DNA from: Deltaproteobacteria bacterium
GTDB lineage: Bacteria; Desulfobacterota; Binatia; UBA9968; CAXXLF01
Assembly: GCA_022571535.1 (NCBI GenBank)
Contig: JACZXR010000156.1
Span: 1 to 6,231, forward strand
Direction: 5' to 3'
DNA: 6,231 nucleotides
Below are positions 1 through 5,822 of this stretch, piece by piece (the stretch's first letter is position 1; each line of letters opens with the position of its first letter). The notes beneath the pieces are model-generated. The model saw only the letters and a list, made by a program, of their open reading frames with translations. It made no database searches and was not told the origin of the DNA. Position numbers and translations under genes: made by a program.

Positions 1-21
1 TAGATAATATTCCACAGGGTC

Positions 22-108
22 ACCCCGTACGATTGTGGCGGGGGTTTGAGTTGAGATCGTACAGGGTTCATCCTCGCACTCACGTGCGGGGTTTTTGTGG
101 TACGGGGT
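22..108 (-). repeat. Folded repeat element, left copy (partner of the right-end copy)
   Basis: Read on the minus strand, the element starts with ACCCCGTACCACA (108 to 96), continues into an 8-bp hairpin with a GTGA loop (91 to 72), then GGATGAA (73 to 67). It ends with GTACGGGGT (30 to 22), the exact reverse complement of its first nine bases, so the whole unit can close with a 9-bp outer stem. A second inner helix is possible: GTACGAT at 27-33 with ATCGTAC at 56-62, which competes with the outer stem for bases 27-30. An inverted copy lies at 6181-6231. I do not recognise a named family. A dispersed palindromic element, a transposon end or a structured RNA all fit. The repeat itself is directly visible; its role is inferred. 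Confidence 0.65.
72..96 (+). terminator. Intrinsic-terminator-like hairpin inside the left repeat
   Basis: CCTCGCAC (72-79) pairs with GTGCGGGG (84-91) across a TCAC loop, giving eight pairs of which one is G-T, followed directly by TTTTT (92-96). This is the textbook shape of a rho-independent terminator for transcription entering from the left. The corresponding hairpin in the right copy lacks a T tract, so terminator function may be incidental to the repeat. Confidence 0.45.
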
Positions 109-184
109 AAACCCCATCACAAATGAGACGTCTAACTGGGGAAAGGCATCATGCTTGAGACAATCTTCGTCAAATGGAGGATTT

Positions 185-610
185 ATGAAACACTGGTTTA
201 GTCCATTGGTGACAGTCCTGTTTTTGCTGGGAAGCACGACCCTGTGGGCAGATAATCTGGAAGACACCCCATCTACTTTTCAGACGTCGTCTGGCACGCA
301 TCCAACAGAGCTAGGTGCGCCGGGAAGCGGTGCCACGCCAGCACCACGAGGTGAGGGTCGCTTCAAAGAGAGGCGCGAGAAATTTAAAGAGAAACACGAG
401 ACATTCCACAGCCGCTCGGAGGAAAGGGAAAGCAAGATTCGCGAAAAGCTAGAACAGATGATTCAAGAGCACCCGGAAAGGGCCGACGAGATCCGCCAGA
501 GGTTCGAGAATAAACGGCAGAGATTTTCTGAAAGGCACGATCGCAGGCACGAGCGAGTCCGGATAAGACGTGAACACAAGCGAGAAGGCGGGCGCGGTCG
601 TAACAGGTAA
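185..610 (+). CDS. Small secreted, highly charged helical protein (unknown family)
   Basis: I do not recognise this 141-residue protein. ATG 185 is chosen because GGAGG (176-180) lies just upstream and the protein then opens with a good signal peptide: Lys/His, a hydrophobic core over residues 7-20, and likely cleavage after Ala22 (LWA). An in-frame TTG at 95 would put this signal in the middle of the protein and lies inside the left repeat. Residues 23-57 form a Thr/Pro/Gly-rich linker. Residues 58-141 are almost entirely Arg, Lys, Glu, Gln and His, predicted helical, with Phe at 60, 67 and 74 and again at 107 and 114, an exact seven-residue spacing. The tail is Arg/Gly-rich. There is no cysteine, so it is not a lipoprotein. 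A periplasmic coiled-coil protein, loosely like Spy/CpxP in character but without the LTxxQ motif, is a guess. A 10-bp hairpin follows the stop. Confidence 0.72.
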   Translation: MKHWFSPLVTVLFLLGSTTLWADNLEDTPSTFQTSSGTHPTELGAPGSGATPAPRGEGRFKERREKFKEKHETFHSRSEERESKIREKLEQMIQEHPERADEIRQRFENKRQRFSERHDRRHERVRIRREHKREGGRGRNR

Positions 611-640
611 AAACACAGACCAAGAATGAATGCTTTTACT

Positions 641-672
641 GGCCTGCTGCCCCAGACAACGAGCAGCAGGCC
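641..672 (+). terminator. Perfect 10-bp hairpin downstream of the secreted protein gene
   Basis: GGCCTGCTGC (641-650) is exactly complementary to GCAGCAGGCC (663-672) across a 12-base loop. It sits 30 bases after the stop at 610, where a transcription terminator or an mRNA-stabilising 3' hairpin would be expected. No T tract follows, so it is not a canonical intrinsic terminator. The hairpin is certain; the function is inferred. Confidence 0.5.
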
Positions 673-743
673 GCCCATCGTGTAACAAGCTAGCTATAGT
701 TCTTCCCCCCTTCCACCTCAGCTCTCGGTCAAAAAGTGTGGTG

Positions 744-765
744 AAAAGTTCTTCGCAACTTTTTT
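744..765. terminator. Weak A/T-flanked hairpin, possible terminator
   Basis: AAAAGTT (744-750) pairs with AACTTTT (757-763) across CTTCGC, with more T to 765. Run-on A and T tracts on the two sides give it a bidirectional-terminator look, but the stem has only one G-C pair and would be weak. Confidence 0.3.
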
Positions 766-911
766 GCCATCTTTCCTGAGACCCACTTTCCTAGAGGGAG
801 AAAGCACACACTCCGTTTCCAGCCGAGGAGGATCTGCTCCGAAGAAAGGGAGACATCCAATTCAAAACCTTCTCAGAAAGAGAAGGCAGCGTGTAGAAAA
901 AGAAAAATATC

Positions 912-986
912 ACCACGAAGAGCACGAAGGACACAAAGGGAAATCAGATTGAAAAAAAACTTCGTGATCTTCGTGTACTTCGTGGT
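912..986. repeat. CACGAAG-type intergenic palindrome
   Basis: The left arm (912-938) is three 9-base units ending CACGAAG, CACGAAG and CACAAAG. The right arm (960-986) is three units starting CTTCGTG. The arms are reverse complements at 22 of 27 positions, separated by a 21-base A-rich spacer. The right arm also overlaps a second hairpin, GTGGTAG (982-988) with CTACCAC (996-1002). Palindromes made of this unit recur between genes in many environmental bacterial genomes, and their translation as HHEEHEGHKG-like peptides is a known artefact. Activity as a REP/MITE-like element, or as a transcript-end structure, is inferred. Confidence 0.7.
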
Positions 987-1097
987 AGACAAATACTACC
1001 ACATGTCACTGTAGCTGGCGGATTAGCAGGGCAGGTGCCCCCACCGCAACTCAGTTTCGGCGAGGAGTCTGTGTAGTTGGGAGCAGACAAGCAGAGG

Positions 1098-1143
1098 CCC
1101 ATTGGCTCCCGCTGAGGGGCAGGACCCATCGGCTTCCTCTGAG
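1098..1143. repeat. Short tandem duplication, 27-base period
   Basis: Bases 1098-1116 (CCCATTGGCTCCCGCTGAG) and 1125-1143 (CCCATCGGCTTCCTCTGAG) match at 16 of 19 positions, offset by 27 bases. Because 27 is divisible by three, the minus-strand reading shows a 9-residue repeat (QRKPMG / QREPMG). The copy number is only two, so this may be the relic of a longer array or chance. Confidence 0.4.
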
Positions 1144-1186
1144 CCAACACTTTTCGCAACATAGCCTTCCCGCCTCTTGCCTGGAG

Positions 1187-2263
1187 ATGTCCAACCGGAT
1201 AGAAATCAAGACAGAGAACTTATCTTATTGTTTTGTAATTTCGGGAAACAGATTGAAGTATCCAGTAGGAAAGCTTCCTTCAAAAGTGCTGGCCGGCCTG
1301 CTCGATCGCAACGTGATCAATGACAAACGGGTCATTGTGGGACCAGCTATCGGTGAGGATGCAGCGGTGATCGACACAGGCGGGCCGCACTATCTTATTG
1401 CCAAGACCGATCCCATCACCTTCGCGACCGATAGGATCGGTTGGTACGCGGTTAACATCAACGCAAATGATATTGCCGCGATGGGTGGACGCCCTCAATG
1501 GTTCCTGGCGACACTGCTCCTACCTGAGACCCGAACCGGGCAAGGCGACGTGGAACGGATCTTTGAGGATATCCTTGAGTCTTGCCGAAACCTGGGAATC
1601 AGCCTCATCGGGGGCCACACGGAGATCACCCATGATCTAAAACGTCCCATTCTGGTAGGCCAGATGCTTGGAGAAGTCAAAAAAGACAAACTGGTTCGAA
1701 CGTCCGGAGCGCAGGTGGGAGACGTTCTGATCATAACCAAAGGGATCGCCGTGGAGGGAACAGCGATCATTGCCCGTGAAAAGGCGGGGGATCTGAAGAC
1801 ACTATTTGATGAGGAGAGGCTTACGCGCGCACAAAATTTTCTGTATGAGCCTGGAATCAGCGTCTTAAAGGATGCCCTGATTGCTGCAGAGGCTGCGGAG
1901 ATTCATTCCATGCATGACCCAACCGAAGGCGGTGTAGCAACCGGCCTCCATGAAATCGCCTCTGCCTCCAAGGTAGGGTTGGTCATCGATCTAAAAGCGC
2001 TGCCAATATTTTCAGAAACTCGACAGCTATGCGATCACTTTGGTCTCGATCCCCTGGGACTGATAGCCTCCGGCGCTTTACTGATCACCTGTAAACCAGC
2101 GGCGGCGAACAGGGTATTGACCCGCCTGCAAGCGGAGGGTATCAACGCCATAGCCATCGGCCGGATAGTCCAAGAGCAAAAGGGAACTAAGATTCAAGAT
2201 GCCACCGGCATTCGGGATCTGCCAATCTATGAACAGGATGAGGTAACCAAAATCCTTTCATAG
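1187..2263 (+). CDS. HypE-like AIR synthase family protein
   Basis: This 358-residue protein belongs to the PurM/ThiL/SelD/HypE ATP-binding fold. Seen in order: GEDAAVID (56-63), NANDIAAMGG (92-101), IGGHTEI (141-147), HDPTEGG (243-249) and IASG (293-296). The HDPTEGG form is HypE-like; ThiL would show DISDGL, PurM a different glycine loop, and SelD an N-terminal Sec/Cys loop absent here. True HypE ends in Pro-Arg-Ile-Cys, whose cysteine carries the cyanide precursor group; this protein ends KILS, so it probably phosphorylates or activates another, unknown substrate. No hydrogenase-maturation genes are nearby. Start is uncertain: ATG 1187 has GGAG touching it, too close to work well. TTG 1253, six bases after GGGA, gives a 336-residue protein opening with the family-like KYPVGKLP. 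It is first in an operon-like run, 36 bases before the peptidase gene. Confidence 0.85.
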   Translation: MSNRIEIKTENLSYCFVISGNRLKYPVGKLPSKVLAGLLDRNVINDKRVIVGPAIGEDAAVIDTGGPHYLIAKTDPITFATDRIGWYAVNINANDIAAMGGRPQWFLATLLLPETRTGQGDVERIFEDILESCRNLGISLIGGHTEITHDLKRPILVGQMLGEVKKDKLVRTSGAQVGDVLIITKGIAVEGTAIIAREKAGDLKTLFDEERLTRAQNFLYEPGISVLKDALIAAEAAEIHSMHDPTEGGVATGLHEIASASKVGLVIDLKALPIFSETRQLCDHFGLDPLGLIASGALLITCKPAAANRVLTRLQAEGINAIAIGRIVQEQKGTKIQDATGIRDLPIYEQDEVTKILS

Positions 2264-2299
2264 ACCCCGGGAGAGCAAGCTAGAGGAGACTAGAATATT

Positions 2300-4117
2300 A
2301 TGGATTGGGATCTCACGAGCTATTTTCCAGAGTTCAACGGGCCGGAAATGAGGCGGTTCAAGGATGACCTAGAGAGGGATATTGCGTCGCTTCGAAAAGA
2401 GGCGGCTGCCCTACCCTCACTGGACCACGAGTCACAAGCTGAGTGGGAGAAGGTCTTTTTGAAAAACGAGGAAATTCTGATGCGCCTCTCGCACCTCAGT
2501 TCCTACATAGGCTGCCTGGCCGCCGCAGATACGCGAAACGAGGCCACCCTCAAAGAAGAGGGAGCCATCACCCTGATGAAAGCGGAGTCGACCAAGGTAA
2601 AGATTGAGTTGCTCCGGGCAATCAAGGCGGCATCGGATGATATCTTTTCCTCATTCATCAACCGAGAGGCACTCAATGGCGCCCGGTATTACCTAAACCG
2701 CTTGCGCGAGGAGTCAGTCCACACCATGAATCCGGACAAGGAGACTCTGTCAGCGGACCTCGGCGTCGACGGCATCCACGCATGGGGGCGTCTCTACGAC
2801 GCGCTTTCGGGAAGGCTTGAATTCGACATGAAATATCCTGATGGCCGTCGGGATCGAGTGCCCATGTCGCAGCGCCGTTCGCTCATGGAGAACCCGGACC
2901 GGCGTGTGAGAAGGGCAGCCTTTGAAGGCGGTAACGCAGCATGGGAAGCAGTCGGCGAAACCGTCGCCGCCATCCTCAACGCCATCTCCGGAACTCGACT
3001 GACCCTCAATCGCCATCGGGGTGTTGAGCACTTTCTCGATATCGCACTCTTCCAATCAGGGATTACGCGTAAAACCCTGTACGCCATGTTCGAGGCCGTC
3101 TACAGCGAGCTAGACCTGCCACGCCGCATCCTCCGTCTCAAAGCCAAGGTCATGAAGGCCGAGAGAGTAGCGTGGTACGATCTCGGTGCACCGCTTCCTC
3201 TTCCGCAGCAGGATCAGCTCACATGGGAAAAGGCCAAGACCCTCGTCCAGGCCTCGTTCACCCAGGCCTATCCGGCACTCGGTGAATTCCTCCAGACAAT
3301 TTTCGACAAGAACTGGATCGACTGGACGCCCCGCACCGGAAAGCGACCGGGGGGATTCTGCACGGGTTCTCAGCTAACCAACGAATCGCGGATCTTTATG
3401 ACGTACAACCATACCATGGGAGACGTTCTGACCTTGGCACATGAGGCCGGCCACGCGTTTCACAGTCACGTCATACGAGACCTGCGCCTCTACGAACGAC
3501 ACTACCCGATGACGCTGGCTGAGACGGCTTCCACATTCGCGGAAATGATCCTGACCGATGGGTTGCTGAAAGACCCATCAATCAGCGACGCACAAAAGGC
3601 CCGGGTGTTGGACATGGAGACCGGTCACGGGGCTATCTATCTCATGGATATTCCCGTACGCTATGAATTCGAAAAGGACCTTTACGAGGAACGGTCTCAG
3701 GGAGAGATAAGCCTTGGCACCCTCAAAGAGTTGATGGTCGAATCACAGCAGCGTGTCTTTGGCGATCTTCTCGAGGAGGGCGGCGAGGACCCGTATTTCT
3801 GGGCCTCGAAGCTGCACTTTTACATTACCGGGGTTACCTTCTACAATTTCCCCTATACCTTTGGATTCCTGTTAAGTCGCGGGTTGTTTGCCATGTTCAA
3901 GAAAGAAGAGAGGGAGTTCCTGCCGAGGTATGAGGAGTTCCTCCGGCTCACGGGGAGCGACACCCCTGAGAACGTTGCCCGGCGCACTATCGGCTGCGAT
4001 CTCGAATTGCCTGAGTTTTGGGTCGAAGCCATCCAAAGCCTCAAAAAGCCGCTGGACGACCTGGAGACGATTCTACCCAGAGTGCTGCCCCTGCATGCGA
4101 ACTTTGAAGGTGGCTGA
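2300..4117 (+). CDS. pepF: M3 family zinc oligoendopeptidase (PepF type)
   Basis: This 605-residue cytoplasmic metallopeptidase cuts short peptides in protein and signal-peptide turnover. The zinc site is HEAGH at 381-385: His381 and His385 bind zinc, Glu382 is the catalytic base, and Glu408 in LAETASTF is the likely third ligand. Other M3/PepF hallmarks are GKRPGGFC (347-354), the REF-type segment before the C-terminal lobe (RYEFEKDLY), and the substrate-binding Tyr-rich stretch YITGVTFYNFPYTFG starting at Tyr508. The N-terminal ~190 residues form the helical oligopeptidase-F cap. Length is typical for the family and no signal peptide is present. GAGGAG (2283-2288) precedes the ATG by 11 bases, slightly long. 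It sits 36 bases after the AIR-synthase-like gene and 55 before surE, with no terminator visible between them. All expected catalytic residues are present. The symbol is by family; the exact subgroup is not certain. Confidence 0.93.
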   Translation: MDWDLTSYFPEFNGPEMRRFKDDLERDIASLRKEAAALPSLDHESQAEWEKVFLKNEEILMRLSHLSSYIGCLAAADTRNEATLKEEGAITLMKAESTKVKIELLRAIKAASDDIFSSFINREALNGARYYLNRLREESVHTMNPDKETLSADLGVDGIHAWGRLYDALSGRLEFDMKYPDGRRDRVPMSQRRSLMENPDRRVRRAAFEGGNAAWEAVGETVAAILNAISGTRLTLNRHRGVEHFLDIALFQSGITRKTLYAMFEAVYSELDLPRRILRLKAKVMKAERVAWYDLGAPLPLPQQDQLTWEKAKTLVQASFTQAYPALGEFLQTIFDKNWIDWTPRTGKRPGGFCTGSQLTNESRIFMTYNHTMGDVLTLAHEAGHAFHSHVIRDLRLYERHYPMTLAETASTFAEMILTDGLLKDPSISDAQKARVLDMETGHGAIYLMDIPVRYEFEKDLYEERSQGEISLGTLKELMVESQQRVFGDLLEEGGEDPYFWASKLHFYITGVTFYNFPYTFGFLLSRGLFAMFKKEEREFLPRYEEFLRLTGSDTPENVARRTIGCDLELPEFWVEAIQSLKKPLDDLETILPRVLPLHANFEGG

Positions 4118-4144
4118 CCTTTTATTTCCAACCTGTCTTGTTCC

Positions 4145-4163
4145 TTTGATCATAATTTGATCA
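4145..4163. promoter_or_regulatory. TTTGATCA direct repeat upstream of surE
   Basis: TTTGATCA occurs at 4145-4152 and 4156-4163, an 11-base step, about one helical turn. Each copy contains the palindrome TGATCA, so the pair looks like two same-face binding sites ten bases before the surE start. No Shine-Dalgarno sequence is visible in this gap. The operator role is inferred and weak; it could be chance in an AT-rich gap. Confidence 0.25.
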
Positions 4164-4172
4164 AGTACTTCT

Positions 4173-4922
4173 ATGATGATCCTGGTTTCAAACGACGATG
4201 GTATTCAATCCGAGGGAATTCTGGCCCTGGAGGAAAAGCTCCAGAGGCTGGGAGAAGTCTACACTGTCGCCCCGGATCGCGTGCAGAGCTCCATGAGCCA
4301 CGCCATCACTCTGCACCGCCCGTTACGAGCTAAAGAGATAGGACCGAGGCGCTTTGCTGTGGATGGAACACCAACCGATTGTGTAAAGCTGGCGCTGACA
4401 GGGCTCTTGCCGTCAAAACCAGCCCTCGTGGTTTCCGGCATCAACATCGGACCAAACCTGGGAGACGATATCATATACTCCGGTACGGTCTCGGCAGCCG
4501 TTGAGGGAACCCTTCTGGAGGTCCCATCCATCGCGGTCTCGCTCGTAACTCTGCGAAACTCTCCCTTTGAGGTGGCAGCGGAATTCGCCGGTACACTGGC
4601 CGCTCGGGTGCTGGAAAAAGGGCTGCCTTCAGGCACGCTGCTAAACGTGAATGTCCCCCCCTTACCCGCACAGGAGGTGAAAGGGTGGCGCCTTACCCGT
4701 CAGGGCAAACGTCGCTACATCGAACAGGTCGTGGAGCGTATTGATCCAAGGGGGAGAAAGTATTACTGGATCGGCGGAGACGACCTGGGATTTGATAAAG
4801 AGGACGGAACCGATTGTATGGCGATTCACGAGGGTTATATCTCCGTAACGCCCTTACAGGTCGACATGACCAACTACCGGGTGTTCCAGGAAATCAAGGC
4901 GCTCATGTTTCCCTGGCCATAA
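4173..4922 (+). CDS. surE: SurE 5'/3'-nucleotidase (nucleoside monophosphate phosphatase)
   Basis: The 249-residue product is a cytoplasmic metal-dependent phosphatase that removes phosphate from nucleoside 5'- and 3'-monophosphates (and, in some species, polyphosphate), linked to survival in stationary phase and nucleotide-pool repair. Motifs seen: ILVSNDDG with metal-binding Asp8 and Asp9; the phosphate loop around Ser39-Ser42 (QSSMSH); GTPTDCVKLA (65-74); and SGINIGPNLGDDIIYSGTVS starting at Ser88, with metal ligand Asn91. The VDGTPTDC and YSGTVSAA blocks match the family closely and length is normal. The gene starts ATGATG, so translation may begin at 4173 or 4176; the second gives the usual family N terminus. 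No clear ribosome site is present. In many bacteria surE neighbours pcm or rpoS; neither is seen here. It is the last intact gene of the run, followed 8 bases later by a pseudogene. Confidence 0.96.
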   Translation: MMILVSNDDGIQSEGILALEEKLQRLGEVYTVAPDRVQSSMSHAITLHRPLRAKEIGPRRFAVDGTPTDCVKLALTGLLPSKPALVVSGINIGPNLGDDIIYSGTVSAAVEGTLLEVPSIAVSLVTLRNSPFEVAAEFAGTLAARVLEKGLPSGTLLNVNVPPLPAQEVKGWRLTRQGKRRYIEQVVERIDPRGRKYYWIGGDDLGFDKEDGTDCMAIHEGYISVTPLQVDMTNYRVFQEIKALMFPWP

Positions 4923-4930
4923 GTTAGTGT

Positions 4931-5430
4931 TTCCTCCTGCAACAACGACACCCCATCATCGCCTTGGGATCAGGACTCTACAACCGCTTTGCCGGCAGGG
5001 TATGCCTTTTGGCACCGAGAAGCTATCTCAAGTCCGTAGGGCTGGGGGCTATGGGGTGGGCCTTTCCGGCAGCCCTGGGTGCCAAGCTGGGACAACCGTC
5101 GCGTCAGGTCATTGGCATGATGGGCGATTGCGACTTCCTGATGGTGATGCAAGATCTGGAGACCGCAGTTCGTGAGAACATCGCCGTGGCCATTGTCGTC
5201 TTCAACGACTACGGCTATGGCACTATCCGCGAGCTACAGAAGCGGGAGTTCAACGGCCGGGTCGTTGAATAGGAGTGCAACCCGGTGCCCTTTCACGAGA
5301 TAGCGCGCTCGATGGCGCACTGGGAATTCGCATCACCAAAGTTGATGAGGTCAAGCCGGCCCTTGCCGAGATCCTAAGCAGCGGCAAGCCGGGTGTGCTC
5401 GAGATCTCCATCGATCCTGGCCGCTGCTAG
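4931..5430 (+). pseudogene. Remnant of a thiamine-diphosphate-dependent enzyme (acetolactate synthase/benzoylformate decarboxylase-like C-terminal domain)
   Basis: Only the C-terminal cofactor domain remains. From about 4952 the frame reads GSGLYNRFAGRV, then SYLKSVGLGAMGWAFPAALG, GDCDFLM and FNDYGYG, the layout of the ThDP-enzyme family (GDG followed about 25 residues later by Asn-Asn). The first two-thirds (roughly 370 residues) is absent: the frame opens just after the surE stop. Three kinds of damage are visible. The cofactor motif is GDC instead of GDG. An in-frame TAG interrupts at 5270-5272, after which the same frame continues ECNPVPFHEIARS. A shift near 5311-5314 moves the homology to another frame, which reads GALGIRITKVDEVKPALAEI and ends at 5430 after LEISIDP. 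The order and spacing of the pieces fit a normal C terminus with one base lost. This is a decaying gene, not a working enzyme. Confidence 0.85.
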
Positions 5431-5519
5431 CTTGGTGACATGAGCACGCATCGAATCCTCAACTGTGATCTTCTTAATAGGGTATCCTTCTCTATTTGAT
5501 CCCTTTTCCTTTCATTGGA

Positions 5520-5579
5520 TTGACTTATATTAGTATTTTTATTACTTAATTTATAATATAAATCATAAGGAGATCTATT
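5520..5579 (+). promoter_or_regulatory. AT-rich promoter and operator region of the toxin-antitoxin pair
   Basis: The 60 bases before the antitoxin gene are far richer in A and T than anything else in the window. TATAAT (5552-5557) is a perfect -10 candidate; a matching -35 at the right distance is poor, and TTGACT (5520-5525) lies 26 bases upstream, too far for ordinary spacing. TTATATTA (5525-5532) and TAATATAA (5554-5561) are an exact inverted repeat that overlaps the -10 box, where an autoregulating antitoxin would bind. AAGGAG (5567-5572) is a strong ribosome site seven bases before the ATG. Promoter and ribosome-site calls are good; operator use is inferred. Confidence 0.6.
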
Positions 5580-5822
5580 ATGGGGGCAATAGCAGTCTCT
5601 AAAAAAGAGGAACATCAGATTAAGAGGCTATGTAAGGAACTTAAGATACCAACGAAATCCGGGTTGATCCGCGCCGCCTTAGAGGCCTTGGATAAGAAAA
5701 CCGAGGAGGAAAGGCTACGCCGTGAAATCCAGGAATCCGTTCGGCGCTGTGCTGCCGCGGACAAAAAAGAGAACCGGGAGTTGTTTCCGGTTGGAGTTGC
5801 CCGCCGCATTTCCGGTGACTAG
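5580..5822 (+). CDS. Ribbon-helix-helix-type antitoxin of a MazF pair
   Basis: An 80-residue protein. Residues 3-10 (AIAVSKKE) would be the DNA-binding strand, 11-24 the first helix (HQIKRLCKELKI) and 26-42 the second (SGLIRAALEALDKK), the layout of CopG/MetJ-type antitoxins. Residues 43-80 are charged and probably disordered until they wrap the toxin; the end FPVGVARRISGD would be the toxin-contacting tail. The expected role is to neutralise the adjoining MazF-like RNase and, as a dimer, repress its own promoter. It has the best ribosome site in the window (AAGGAG, seven-base spacing), fitting the need for excess antitoxin. Its stop codon TAG directly abuts the toxin ATG. The assignment rests on fold-like pattern and position rather than a strong motif, so the family name is not certain. 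Confidence 0.8.
   Translation: MGAIAVSKKEEHQIKRLCKELKIPTKSGLIRAALEALDKKTEEERLRREIQESVRRCAAADKKENRELFPVGVARRISGD

Larger units (their letters stand above)
611..1186. other. 575-base intergenic stretch without a credible gene
   Basis: No open frame here has a good ribosome site plus protein-like composition. The plus-strand frame 764-952 starts at TTG and runs into the CACGAAG palindrome. The minus-strand frame 944-1162 is low in complexity and covers the short duplication at 1098-1143. What the stretch holds is structural: two hairpins (641-672, 744-765), the palindrome (912-986) with its satellite hairpin (to 1002), and the 27-base-period duplication. I see no convincing promoter for the operon that starts at 1187, although one should lie here. 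Confidence 0.6.

Noticed and set aside
95..184. Upstream TTG extension of the secreted protein
   Set aside because: It would add 30 residues before a clear signal peptide, starts inside the left repeat, and ignores the GGAGG next to ATG 185.
764..952. 62-residue plus-strand frame with HHEEHEGHKG
   Set aside because: It starts at TTG with no ribosome site, and its end is the translation of the CACGAAG palindrome, a common artefact.
944..1162. 72-residue minus-strand frame
   Set aside because: It has an AAGG close to its ATG, but low-complexity composition, a short duplication and overlap with the palindrome make a real gene unlikely.
4927..5175. 82-residue frame over the enzyme remnant
   Set aside because: It is another reading frame of the same DNA; the ThDP-enzyme homology lies in the frame of GSGLYNRFAG.
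5270..5272. TAG in the ThDP remnant as a recoded (pyrrolysine) codon
   Set aside because: The gene also lacks its front, has a frameshift downstream and a damaged GDG motif, so simple decay is the better reading.
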